Of a stretch of DNA of 64,000 nt, positions 1-10,391 are shown piece after piece. This DNA comes from Amorphophallus konjac (lineage: Eukaryota > Streptophyta > Magnoliopsida > Alismatales > Araceae): NCBI GenBank assembly GCA_022559845.1, contig CM040128.1, positions 76,695,247-76,759,246 on the forward strand, given 5' to 3'. The translations under genes were made by a program, and so were the position numbers. Positions within the stretch are counted from its first letter, which is position 1. Each line of letters opens with the position of its first letter. A model generated the notes under the pieces. It ran no database searches and was not told the origin of the DNA. It was given only the letters and a program-made list of their open reading frames with translations.

Positions 1-251
1 ACCACATTGGCAGTTAAAGTTGCTACAACTGACTCACGGGTCATCTCTTCAATGGGAATCTTTAAAGCTTCATTCGTGGCTCTTCCCCTTCTGGTGAGAG
101 GGCCCGACCTCTCAACCAGCTTGGGCAATTCTTTGTGCTTGGTAGGCAAGACTCCATACCGACTGGCCACTCCGACTATATGGCAAGTGTATGTATGTAG
201 AAGACCATTCTTTTGCTTCACTTTTCTTGTGGGCTTGTAGGGAAAAACCAA
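1..251 (-). CDS. Unrecognised open frame running off the left edge
   Basis: On the minus strand a frame stays open from about position 251 to the window edge (some 83 codons). It has no early ATG, so it would have to be an internal exon or part of a longer decayed frame. The predicted peptide is mixed and basic at its upstream end, and does not look like low-complexity translation. I recognise no domain. Two further minus-strand frames follow upstream at 318-632 and 692-1324, so the three may be pieces of one decayed gene or transposon frame. This is inference from openness and amino-acid mix only. Confidence 0.22.
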   Translation of the reverse strand, partial: MVFPYKPTRKVKQKNGLLHTYTCHIVGVASRYGVLPTKHKELPKLVERSGPLTRRGRATNEALKIPIEEMTRESVVATLTANV

Positions 252-317
252 TCATTCAAAAATTAAGACCGTTGGCTTCGTCTCGTTTTGGGATAGAGAT
301 TCCCGATAGTTGACTTC

Positions 318-632
318 TCAGCTTTTTGATTCACCATTCAACAGAGTCTGATACTCTTGCTCTTCTCGAGTAGCTTCTAGGGCTTTCAATAGTCTTTGCT
401 GGCCCAGAGAGGCACTTCCTAGATTATGGAAATAGTTGCGCACAGTATAATTCATCTCCCTTTGTGCTTGTGAAGAAGAGAAGGTGGGTGATGATGCCCT
501 TTTCTCTGCGGGCAGTATGTAAGCCAGGCGCTCCAAGTGAGCCACCCTATCATGGTATTTAGAGTAACAGAGCACATTTCCTTGCCATGCATGCATTCTG
601 AATATCATCGGAGAGAACCCCGGGGTCAACAA
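318..632 (-). CDS. Unrecognised 104-residue open frame
   Basis: This minus-strand frame starts at an ATG at 632 and ends at 318. Its second half is rich in Glu, Gln, Leu, Ala and Arg with a helical, coiled-coil-like spacing (around residues 60-100). The first half is not distinctive. No domain is recognised. The frame upstream (692-1324) is in a different reading phase, so if they belong together a splice or a frameshift lies between 632 and 692. It could equally be a chance frame in old repeat DNA. Confidence 0.22.
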   Translation of the reverse strand: MLTPGFSPMIFRMHAWQGNVLCYSKYHDRVAHLERLAYILPAEKRASSPTFSSSQAQREMNYTVRNYFHNLGSASLGQQRLLKALEATREEQEYQTLLNGESKS

Positions 633-691
633 GTTAGCCCGCTCCCCTTTCCTTGGCTTCTTCTCATTAGTTGCTTTGAGTCTGTGCTAAG

Positions 692-1324
692 CTATCGGGG
701 GGGCTGGGCCCTCTTAGGCACCCAGACTTGCTTGAATTTGGCTGGTTTTGGAGCCAAATTGTTTCTTAGTAGATAGCCCGTCATAGCATACTCTTTCTTA
801 CTCTCGGTTAGTGCCTGGAAAGAATTATGCACCGGGACTATTGGTATGACTTGGTCTTGAATGGCTTCAGCCTTTCTGGTATTGAGATGAATCCTCACAT
901 CCCCAATGAGAACAGATTTGCCAGAAGTAGAAAGGTGGCTCCTGGAGGGCATAGCAGCATTGTCTCTTGGGACTCTCCTTTGGCATGGAGGTGGCCTCTT
1001 GTTAGTTGAGCCAGCACTGTGGCAGACATGGTGCACATAACAGCTGGCCATCTTAGATGTTGCACAGTCGGCAGGACTTAGTGTAATTTCAGCCTGAGTA
1101 GATCCGACAGTGGAACTGACAATTCCTTGGACAATTGACTTGTTGGTTTGCACGGGCTCGGTGACTTCTGTGGTCATTAAGTCCACAATGGCTAATTCCA
1201 AGAAGTTGGGAAAGCCCACTACTAAGGGGAAATCTCTGAACCTTGTCGGGATGGCCAAGTAGCCATACCTGGCGTGGTCATGGATGACTCTTGGTCCGAA
1301 TTGAACTCCAACCACGACAATCAA
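692..1324 (-). CDS. Unrecognised 210-residue open frame
   Basis: This is the longest open frame in the first 4.8 kb, read on the minus strand from an ATG at 1324. The protein starts with a hydrophobic stretch, has a Cys/His-containing middle part (about residues 85-110) that does not fit a CCHC knuckle, and ends with a basic, Pro-rich tail containing the string KQVWVPKR. I do not recognise the family. The length and mixed composition argue for former coding DNA, possibly from a transposon, but no catalytic motif is visible. No promoter or poly(A) signal stands out. Confidence 0.28.
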   Translation of the reverse strand: MIVVVGVQFGPRVIHDHARYGYLAIPTRFRDFPLVVGFPNFLELAIVDLMTTEVTEPVQTNKSIVQGIVSSTVGSTQAEITLSPADCATSKMASCYVHHVCHSAGSTNKRPPPCQRRVPRDNAAMPSRSHLSTSGKSVLIGDVRIHLNTRKAEAIQDQVIPIVPVHNSFQALTESKKEYAMTGYLLRNNLAPKPAKFKQVWVPKRAQPPR

Positions 1325-3455
1325 GGAACGTTACCTACAGATCATTAGAGCAAACCATCAGTATTTATGGGATGGCTGTAGGGCCCTTAATCCTGGTGAA
1401 GAGATGAAGGGAGGTGAAGTCCCACCAGGCATGCCATGTCGTGGGAGATGGAATATTTTCCTTTCTTTCTATTAACTAAATTCTCCTTCTTTTGGAGGAT
1501 TTGATGTTTATTCATAATTTCATCTACGTAGGATTGCCAGTCATGAGGCGACAATTTATTTAGACTCCCAAAACCCAATGACTTGAAGTCCCACATATGT
1601 GTGCAATCTAATCGATCATACAAAAGGGGGGCATCGAATCAGGACTAACAACTTACCACACCATAAAGGATATGGCGTTAATTACATCTGTCTAGAGGGA
1701 GAAAACCCTTGATTAGTTGCTAGGAAAAAGGGCCCGATGGCCTGAAATTTATATTATTGTTTATTCACACAAACGTTTTGATACTTATGGTAAAAAAAAT
1801 AGAACTTAATTGCAGTGAGACCTTTTGAGTTAGCAGAAAATAATTGCACATATTTTTTTGTATCACGGCCATTGTGGTTGTTTTATTATAACTATTACCA
1901 TTATTATTATTTATTATTTCACTATTTGTTATATATAGCTCACCTTTAAAAACACACACTGGAATACAATTATCACACTAAGGCAACCTCTACTTTATTA
2001 TTTTGCATAATTATTGGTTGTTCACGATTATTACTATTGTTACTATTATTATTTTACCCTTATTATTAGTATTGTATGAAAAACAAACTTGGAAGGGGGA
2101 AATCAACATATAATCATCCAAATCAACTCTTTTGGGGACTTTTAAACTGCGATTTCTAACCAAATTTTGGCAGCATCTCCCCCTGTCCCGAAGCATGTTG
2201 GGGGGATGTAACAGGTGCTCGTCCATAGAAATCTAAGATGATCCCTTAATTATTCTGGTGCGCACGAAGCAGTAACACATGTGCCCATATCGAATCCGGC
2301 GCCCCTGAGGTCTAGCCTACTAGAGGGTCCGAATCATCCAGGACTTCTAAAATTGCACTTGTACAAGTTGTTAGACATGTTCTTCCTATCACTGACCTCA
2401 CATTGAGGCTCAAAGATGAGCTAATGCCTTTGGCACAGCTAGGTCTAGAATCGATAGGCGCCATAAGCCTGAATGGTTAACTAGAAAATCATTTCAAATC
2501 ACTATTTGGGGACTGATTTATGTTGAGAATGCAGCAATGACATAGGTGGTCCCCTGAACGGGGATTAGTCTGCGATCCGATGCCATTTAATACTTCTAAA
2601 ACTCTGCTAGTGAGGAACCAGTGCTAAGATGGTAGAAGAATTCATGGGGGGTTTAGGAGGATGCAATCTGGACAAATATTGGGCTCTTCAGGAGCTCAAA
2701 CCCCGGCCATGGTGGGAGAAGTCTCGGGCTTCACGATCCAGTTCATAAGAGGCCTTATTTCTGCACCATTCACTGTCCCAGAACAAAGCATCGGTGAATT
2801 GATTATACCAAAGGAATCAAGAGAGGTAGAGGGGTCCAAATGTAGCCAGGTGTAGGGCTAAGACAAGCTCGGTTTGGAATCATTGTAATAGCCTACCGGG
2901 GTGCACTATATCCCTAAAAATGGGCTGAACGAGGTGCTGCAATTGTACCCCAATATGGGGCTCAAAACATGGACTCTCTAAACGGCATTGGACTCACACT
3001 TCGAGACATGAAAAATTGGATGTAGGCCTTGAGGCCCAATTTCTGGAGGTCTGCCTCCCTAATATTAATCGATTTGTCGAGAGAGAAGTGAGGGACATTG
3101 CCTCTTTGTGCGATCGTCTAGGTGGAACAGAAGGAAATCTAAAATGCGTGACAATTCATTATGACAAAATGATTTCAAAAGGATTTCAACTTGGGATCAT
3201 ATCCATGGCGTGGGACAAACCCCAAGCACAGAGTTCTGTAAGGGAAAGTAGATTTTTTCCCTCATGGAAAATCAGATCATGCTCATTCTTGCATTGGGCA
3301 AGTCGCAGCCCCACAACGGAAGGAAATCTAAAATGCAACGTCGGAATAGTGATGGAGAAAACCAAGTGAGAAATAAATCCCGTAGCAGAAATAGGAAGAT
3401 GGAAATAATAGAAAAGGGGGAACAATCATGGGGAGTAGAGGGAATACCCATAAAT
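1325..3455. other. No recognisable gene
   Basis: This is AT-rich, low-information DNA with short ATT-rich runs at about 1900-2070. Open frames are short (for example 1387-1623 minus and 3016-3369 plus) and show no domain. A short phrase, GGAAATCTAAAATGC, occurs twice at about 3132 and 3320, suggesting an old local duplication. I see no RNA gene here. Confidence 0.5.
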
Positions 3456-4024
3456 TAGGGATGCCAAAAATACCCGCAAATCCGATTACCCGCATCACCC
3501 GACCCGTGATGGGTCGGATACTATCCAAATAAACGGATATGGATTCGGGTTCGGATATGTTTAAAATACCTGTTTCATATTCGGATAGGGTATGGATTTA
3601 GTGCACCCGAATCCATGCCCGATCCGAACCCGCTCTTAATAACTTATTGTGTATGTTAGGCCTATGATTTTGACATGAATTTAACTCGTTGCCCGTCTTG
3701 TTGAGTTTTAGATTTTAGACTTCTTGCTAAAATTATAAGGACATTTTTATAAAATATAAAAATTACTTTAGAAATGAAAGAATTGACTGAATTTTTATTT
3801 TTCTAATTCTCATAAATCTCACATTTCCTTAGATGTGGATGTAGACTCATGCTTTATGGACGGATACGGATATCCGCAGGTATATCCATATCCGTGATAG
3901 ATATACCTGTATCTATACCCGTGAAAATAATAGGGTACTATCTGGATATAGTATTTGTAAAATTTTCACAGATAGGATATGGTATTGGTCTACCCGAGTC
4001 AAACCCTATCTATTTACATCCCTA
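3456..4024. mobile_element. hAT-type miniature transposon (569 bp)
   Basis: The element begins TAGGGATG and ends CATCCCTA, so its ends are inverted repeats. It is flanked by 8-bp direct repeats, CCATAAAT at 3448-3455 and CCATCAAT at 4025-4032, which differ at one base. Eight-base duplications with TAGGG-type ends are the pattern of hAT elements. It encodes no transposase and would depend on one supplied elsewhere. The inside is rich in GGATAT/ATATCC and CGGATA/TATCCG phrases in both orientations, so a single strand could fold extensively. The one-base mismatch between the duplications suggests an old insertion. Confidence 0.8.
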
Positions 4025-4032
4025 CCATCAAT

Positions 4033-4625
4033 AGTTCACAAATCATTCATAATTTCAATTTCCATTTCTCAAAACAAAGAAAAATGGTACAAGAAGGAGG
4101 GACCGCTAGACTGAGATTCTGGAGAGAAGCCCCTACCTAGAATTGACCCCCCCCCTTTCTTTCTTCTCTTCCCCCCCTCTATCCTCACTTTTCCTTTTTT
4201 TGGGTCTCTTCTATGCTTTCTTTCCCTTTTTTTCTTTCTCTGCTTCTGCGTTCCCCGCTTTTTTTTCAAACGAATGAAGACCGGCCTTTATAAAGGTGTT
4301 TAGTCATGTGGATTAACACCATCTCTATGAATCAGAGTTGCGTTCACGCAATATGCGTGGAGGTTTGTTCCGACATCTGGACAAGACATCGTACCACTAT
4401 TCTGGCATCGTACATGTCCTAAAACGACGCCGTTCTATTTTAGCAATTAGCTATATCGGCAATCTGAGATGATGCCGATTCCGGTTGATTGTTGCTTTTC
4501 TTGGTATTTGTCTTTCACCTTGGATCTGAAGCATGTTGACTCCTCCCCTCGGGTGCCTCATCAGGTGTGCTATGACCTGCTATAATTTGGGTCTCCTTCA
4601 TCCCTCCTGGACGCAAGTTTAAGCT
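4033..4625. other. Noncoding stretch with a pyrimidine-rich run
   Basis: Positions 4140-4270 are strongly C/T-rich on the plus strand and give only a spurious lysine/arginine-rich frame on the other strand. The rest has no open frame of interest. It leads into the roughly 195-bp repeat described next. Confidence 0.5.
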
Positions 4626-5015
4626 GATCCAACGTCTTCTAGTCTGACATCGTATCACTATTCTGGGAAATGTTAGTGCCGCATCATGGCTTTTAGGCCG
4701 CTCTGGGTGTCGGGTTATGCTGTAGTCTCACTGTCGGGGCCTACTCAGCTTAGTTTTACTCTGGTGGGGCTTCAAGATAATTTGGTATCCCCCATCAGAG
4801 TATGTTCTTCAATTTTGAATTGATCTAGCGTGCTCCAAATTGTCGCCGTATCGCTGTTCTTAGTGGTGTTGGTGTCGTGTCAAGGCTCTGGGCTGCTTCG
4901 GTTGCCAGATTATGCCGTCATCGAGTCTTCAGGGCATGCTCAGCTTGACCTTGCTCCAATCGGGCTTGAAGACAACTTGGTAGCCATCCTCGGTGTATTT
5001 TCTTCAATTTTGTCC
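4626..5015. repeat. Diverged tandem repeat, about 195 bp, two copies
   Basis: Two neighbouring blocks share the order GATC, CGTATC, GTGTCG, TTATGC, CTCAGCTTG, and each ends in CTTCAATTTTG (4807-4817 and 5002-5012, 195 bp apart). The copies are clearly diverged. A third, weaker match to the block start is at about 4380. The second copy runs straight into the copia fragment that follows, and the open frame at 4830-5273 is a chance fusion of both. Confidence 0.6.
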
Positions 5016-5059
5016 TTGCTTGGGTCAAACCCATGGGGTAAGGTCATTATTCCCATCAT

Positions 5060-6600
5060 CAAATTTGAGTGTCAACACTCCCCAACTACCTTCTTTGATG
5101 CTATGTGCTCAATAGATTCACCTTTTTGGAAAGAAACCATAGATAGTGAAATGAATTCTATAGTTCAAAACAACACTTGGGCCTTAACTGATCTACCTCC
5201 TGGTTGTAAGTCAATTAGATATAAATGGGTCTTTAAGAAGAAATTAAAATTAGATGGATCAGTTGATAAATAAAAGGCCAGGTTAGTAGCTAAAGGGTTC
5301 GCACAAAAGGCTAACATAGACTATTCTGATGTATATTCACCTATGGCCAGGATCACCACCATTAAAGTCTTAATGGCCTTGGTATCTATATACAATCCAG
5401 TCATACATCAAATGGATGTAAAAACTAATGTCTTAAATGGTGAATTAGAAGAAGAAATTTATATAGATCAACTTGAGGACTTCATTATTCTACGTCAAGA
5501 AAAGAAAGTATGTAAATTACTTAGATCACTTTATGGTCTAAAATAAGCATCCAAATAATGGCATGAAAAATTCGATGAAATCATTCTTTCTTATAGTTTT
5601 AAAATCAATCAAACTGATACATGTGTGTATCATAAAATATTTGGTGAAAATGTTGTCATCTTGTGGCTGTATGTTGATGACATTTTAATCTTTGGATCTA
5701 ATATGCAAGTTGCAAATAAAGTAAAAGAATTTCTGTCTCACAATTTTGATATGAAAGACTTGCGTGATGCAGACCTAATTCTAAACACTAGAATCATAAG
5801 ACATTTGGGTGAAATAATCTTATCTCAATCTCACTATATAGATAAAATAATTAGGAAGTTCTATCACATAGACTGTCAACTAATATCCACTCCCTATGAC
5901 ATTAGTGTTCACCTAAAGGAGAACTTAAGAAATCTAGTGATGCAAAGTGAAGATACACAAATCATGGGATCATTTGGATTCCTTACAAACTACACCAGAC
6001 CTGACATTGCCTATGCAGTTAATAGGCTTAATAGATACACCATTAACCCTAATGAGAGTAATTAGAATGCCTTAGAAAGAGTACTTAGATACCTAAAAGA
6101 CACTATGACTTATGGATTACACTATACTGGTTATCTATCTATTTTAGAGGGATATAGTGATGCAAACTGGATTAGTGATTCTCTAAATGTTAAATCCACA
6201 TCAAGTTTTATTTTCCTCTTAGGAGGAGGTGCAGTGTCATAGAAATCTACTAAACAAACTGTGTTAGTTAGAAGCACAATAGAATATGAAATGATTACAC
6301 TAGACAGTACTTGCACAGAAGCTGAATAGTTGAGAGATCTTTTAATTGATATTCCATTGATGACATGCTCTTTACCTTCTATATCTATTTTATGTGATTA
6401 TAAATTAACAATTGATAAATATATGCAGGCAAATATTGATGCAAAAATGAATAGGCACTTAAAAGTGTGACACAAGTCTATAAGAGAAGAAATGAAACAA
6501 CAGTTGATAACCTTGAATTTTGTGAAATCGGAAAGAAACGTTACAGTTGTGTTTACAAAAGGATTATTTAGAACGGGAGTTCTAGAAGCGTAAATGGAGA
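5060..6600 (+). pseudogene. Decayed Ty1/copia reverse transcriptase and RNase H
   Basis: One reading frame, traced through several stop codons, gives a Ty1/copia reverse transcriptase followed by RNase H. Visible landmarks are the ALTDLPPG and YKWVFKKK entry to the polymerase (about 5180-5240), KARLVAKGFAQK (about 5277), the QMDVKT helix (about 5407), the catalytic YVDD at 5670-5681, TRPDIAYAVN near 5996 and the RNase H SDAN near 6160. Copia reverse transcriptase copies element RNA to DNA and RNase H removes the RNA strand. There are six or more in-frame stops (5271, 5544, 5556, 6063, 6240, 6327) but no frameshift. Gag, protease and integrase are missing on the left, where the 195-bp repeat begins. 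The copy is dead. Confidence 0.88.
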
Positions 6601-6754
6601 TGTTATTGAGCTCATAAAATAAATTAGTTATCATGGTGGCAACCTAACTTTACGGAGGTTCAATGGCTAGAAATAAATTTGATGTGTAACTATGTGGAGT
6701 ATTGTTACATTCTGCTCTCATCCCTATAGCACCAGTGCTCACTTAGAAGGGGTG
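6601..6754 (+). other. 3' noncoding part of the decayed copia element, first piece
   Basis: This follows the RNase H end and is cut by the solo LTR at 6755. The sequence resumes at 9469. The two pieces join at the duplicated GGGTG, and together lead to the probable LTR start at 9880. The assignment rests on position and on the clean target duplication. Confidence 0.55.
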
Positions 6755-9463
6755 TGATGAGGACATCCCGTGCCTCGCCCTATTTTTTTTTCGAGTCCTA
6801 GCATAGAATTTTATTTTTTCCATGAGTCTCATCTATGTAATTTTCCTTTTAATTGAGTCAATTAGCTAGGTTAATGGGTCATTAGGCTAGTTTAATTACC
6901 TATTGGGCTCAATTAGATGGGCTGGCCCATGGGCGCCCCCCCCCTTGGACCTAGTGGTCATTTAGTTAATTGTTAAGGGTATTTTGGTCATAGAAAAAGT
7001 GGGTTGCCTATAAATAGGACCCATCCCCTCTCATTTGGAACACATTTGGATGAATGAATAGAAGAAATTCCTTGGCTATTTCTTCCACTCTTGCCTCCCC
7101 CTCTTTCTCTTTCTCTTTCTCTCTCTCTCCCTCTCCTCCTCAAGAAGGGGGGCACTCCCCACTCTCTCTCCTCTCCCCTCCACATCAGCCCCCCCATCTC
7201 TCCCCTCCACCTCATCAAGGGCCCCTTTCTCCCCAATTTCAACCCTCCATAACTCTAACTTTCCCCATTTTTCGACACTCCCACCATCCCCATAGAAATC
7301 CCCACCTCTCCCCTAGTCAATATTTGACTTCCCCATACAACCCCAACCACTCCCCATCACTCTCACAGCCTCCATAGAGGACTTTCTCACCCTCTCCCAT
7401 CACATCCTTCCTCAATCCCTAGGTCTCCCTTGATGGCCAACAACTAGAGCCCAAAATTTCAAACAAAGCCTTCCCCCCTATCTCCCCTCAACCTCACCAC
7501 CAAATTCGTAGCTCCCTCCCACCCCCTGCTAGAACCATCCCCAACACCCCATTTTCCCCGCCCACATGTCTGGTTCACCCACCCCTTGACTCCCTATCAG
7601 CCAGGGCTCTTCCCAGCCCCTTTCCACCCCATTTTCCCCCTCATCTCCCCTATATCCAACCTCTTCTTCCCCTACCACCCAGGCAAACTCAACAGTAGAG
7701 CCGTTGACCAAGTTGCAGCGACAACCACGATGCCCCTGCGGGCCACCTGGTGACAAGGCCTGCATCAGAGGATTCTACTCCAAGCCAGATTTCCAACAAG
7801 TGGTCATGCACCCCCATCCAAGGTCGGAGCTGGTCGGGAGACCTGTTTCCGTCAAGCTGCGCAAATCGACTCCTGCTGTAGATAGAGGCAAGTTGCAGAA
7901 GCCCGCTCGCCTTCTTCCTCAAGAGTCTGTTGCGATTTTCGGTCAGGGTGTTCCCCTGAGAGTCCTATTTTACCTCCAAGAAGAAGAACTCCATTCGGAC
8001 ACTGGAGCACCCCTATCCGGCCTCTTTCCCCAGGATGCACAGGTTGCTCGCCCCAGCCCTAGGAGTTCTGCAGTAGTCGGATTGCAGGAGGCACCATTTT
8101 GTCCTTTGGCATCTCCAGCTCATCACCTTAGGTGTAGGCCGACCCTGGAGCCCCCTATTCGACTCAACGCTAGTCTCCTCTCATTCCGACACCAAGGCTG
8201 AGAGGACGAACCCCAACAAAGCTCCCCTGTCCTGTTGGCGACCCAGGCTACACAACCTTGCGAGAACGGACGGATCAGGCGCTCCTCACCTCAGATTGTG
8301 ATCCTTCTAGATATGGATCATTCTTGAGGCGTCCTTCTTCCTGTCGACTCTGGCCCCGACCCAATCCGGCATCAAACCAGCAAGATATAGCCCAGGTGAG
8401 TCGGTTCTAGTTTTCTGTTCCTCCACTCAATCTGACCCGACCGGCATCCAGAAGCTGCCACCAAGTTGTTCGGGCGAGTTCGACGGAGATACAGGCACAC
8501 TAGAATCGTCATTCTTTCAGTCAGAAGTGGTCCCGCCTCGATCCGACATCCCAACCCAGAGTACTACCCCGAACAAGAGCCCTCTGGTAAGCAGAAGGTG
8601 TAGTCTGCGTAGTCCCACGGGATTCGGCGTCCCCGATTCGTCCGGGCTCTGATCGGAGCGATTCTTCTTCCTGGTGTCCCACAAGTCGAGCAGCGATCCA
8701 GCGGCGCCGACCTTGTCTCCATCGGCCATTGGAGCAGAAAGTACCATCACTTACAAGAAGCAGCTACCCGGCATGGCAGACAGAGCGCCTGGCAGTGCAG
8801 ACTGAAGATCCGACTGTGCCCTCGCGTCTGATTCCCTTCCCTGCCTGGCCGGCTGAGCGCCCCTCCCTACGTGGAGGTAAATTTTGGTTGTAAACTTAAT
8901 TTCCCTACCTCTAAGCCAACCCTCCTACGGGAGGCGTAGTTTTGTATTAAAATTATCGCAGGTCTCCGATCAAGCTACACCGACGCACATGCGGGGCCGC
9001 GCACGTTCCCTGCTCGCCCTCGTCTCCGGTCGGAGTCGGCTTCTTCAAGCCAACTAGGTGAGCCCCTAACCCTCCTCCTGGTTAATTCTATCATTCTATA
9101 TCATATCTGAGCTCTGCCGGTGAGGAAGAGAGCGCCCGGCCCCGGCCGACCAGCCACCTCGAATGGCCATCGCGGGAGTGAGAGCGAGTGCTACCCACGC
9201 CCGCCAAGGGGCATGGTTTACCCATTGTCGCGGGAACCACCATACCTAGGGCGAGATCCCCTCTCGGCCTTGTCCTTACCCCAACCAGCAAGGGTCTGGT
9301 CCTCGGACTCGACCTACCATCCCCGAGTCACCCCAGGAAAAGGAAGTGCGCCTTGTGAGCTAGTCCACCGACATCGGGTACGAACCTTCATTAGTGTGTT
9401 TGCGTCGGTAGGTTCGATGGCCTTCATATCATTTCCGCTGCACCCCTTATCTGTGCCACATCA
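6755..9463 (+). mobile_element. Solo LTR, 2.7 kb, nested in the copia remnant
   Basis: The block starts TGATGAGGACATC and ends GCCACATCA, giving TGATG/CATCA inverted ends. It is flanked by the 5-bp direct repeat GGGTG (6750-6754 and 9464-9468). No polypurine tract, primer site or internal coding region is present, so this is what remains after recombination between two LTRs. A TATA box lies at 7009-7016, followed by a C/T-rich leader. The second half is GC-rich and gives long but unrecognised frames such as 7704-8201, which I do not regard as genes. The LTR style suggests a Ty3/gypsy element, but no coding sequence confirms that. Confidence 0.85.
7009..7016 (+). promoter_or_regulatory. TATA box of the solo LTR
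   Basis: TATAAATA lies about 250 bp inside the LTR, upstream of a short A-rich then C/T-rich leader. This is the usual arrangement for an LTR promoter, with U3 before and R after. Transcription is not shown by the sequence. Confidence 0.6.
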
Positions 9464-9468
9464 GGGTG

Positions 9469-9879
9469 AGGATGAGTTTACACTCTTAATAGATCCAAGA
9501 CTCAAGAGGCAGGGTGTTACCTTACTCACACTCTTTGAAGGATTCAACTATATGTGTGGAGTCGTAAGGCCGTGACTATGAGATGCAGGCTATCTTCTAA
9601 AATATATATGAGATACCTATGTAAGGACATTAATAGCGCAACCTACTTAGAATCTCGATTAAGCTATATTGTGTGTGAACTTAGGAAAGTCTGAACTATG
9701 AGACATGATTCAAGGTACAGTCCACTAAATATTCTCAAAGATAATCTCAAATATTACTAAGTGAAAATTTAAATCGAAAGTTAATTTCACCCATTACATA
9801 ATATATAGAACTCAACAATTATTTATTTATTATTTATTTTATTTTACGAGATTTGAAGGTTTTAAATTATGTCGGAGAT
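9469..9879 (+). other. 3' noncoding part of the decayed copia element, second piece
   Basis: AT-rich DNA continues the copia 3' region after the solo LTR. It ends in GTCGGAGAT just before TGTTAGAC, which would be a weak polypurine tract directly before an LTR start. No open frame of interest. Confidence 0.4.
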
Positions 9880-10391
9880 TGTTAGACTTTTGTGAGTGAT
9901 TAAAAACCTTCATTACTATTTCCCTCATTGTTTGACACTATGTGTCAATGTTCATTCTCACTGTTCACTCACTTTCATCCTGTGCGTTATCGTTGAGTGA
10001 TAATGACACTTACGCGAGTCACGGCGTACATCGCATATGCGTCCACCACATTTTGAAAATGACTTCCACGTGTTGACATTTGGGGAAGGCTCCAATTGAG
10101 GAGTGTCAACTGCGGACGCTCCTCTCTCGGACGTCTCCCGTGATCTATAAATTGATCGTCTCGGGTGATCAATGTCTTCTTCTGTTCGGTTGAGCTGTTA
10201 CATATTCTTTCTTCTTGTGCGTTTTTCTTTTCTGTGGAGTCTTTAAAGTTCAATCGAGATTCACAAAATTCTCTTCGAGGAGGTGCCAACGAGAGAGAGG
10301 GGATCGTCTATCCGAGAGTCGTCGTATCTCTAAGAGGTGTTTGCTATAAGACCCAGATGTCAGATAATAATAGAACTCTTAGTTCTAACGA
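9880..10391 (+). mobile_element. Probable 3' LTR of the decayed copia element
   Basis: The block opens TGTTAGACTTTTGTGAG right after a GGAGA purine run, as copia LTRs do. It has a TATA-like CTATAAAT at about 10145 followed by a C/T-rich leader. The right end is not certain: I place it near CTTAGTTCTAAC at about 10391, and I found no matching target duplication. It could instead be an unrelated promoter-like repeat. Confidence 0.4.

Noticed and set aside
4830..5273. Frame with an apparent signal peptide at its start.
   Set aside because: The hydrophobic start comes from the 195-bp repeat and is fused by chance to the copia reverse transcriptase fragment.
7704..8201. 165-residue frame inside the solo LTR.
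   Set aside because: No domain; GC-rich LTR sequence gives long frames on both strands.
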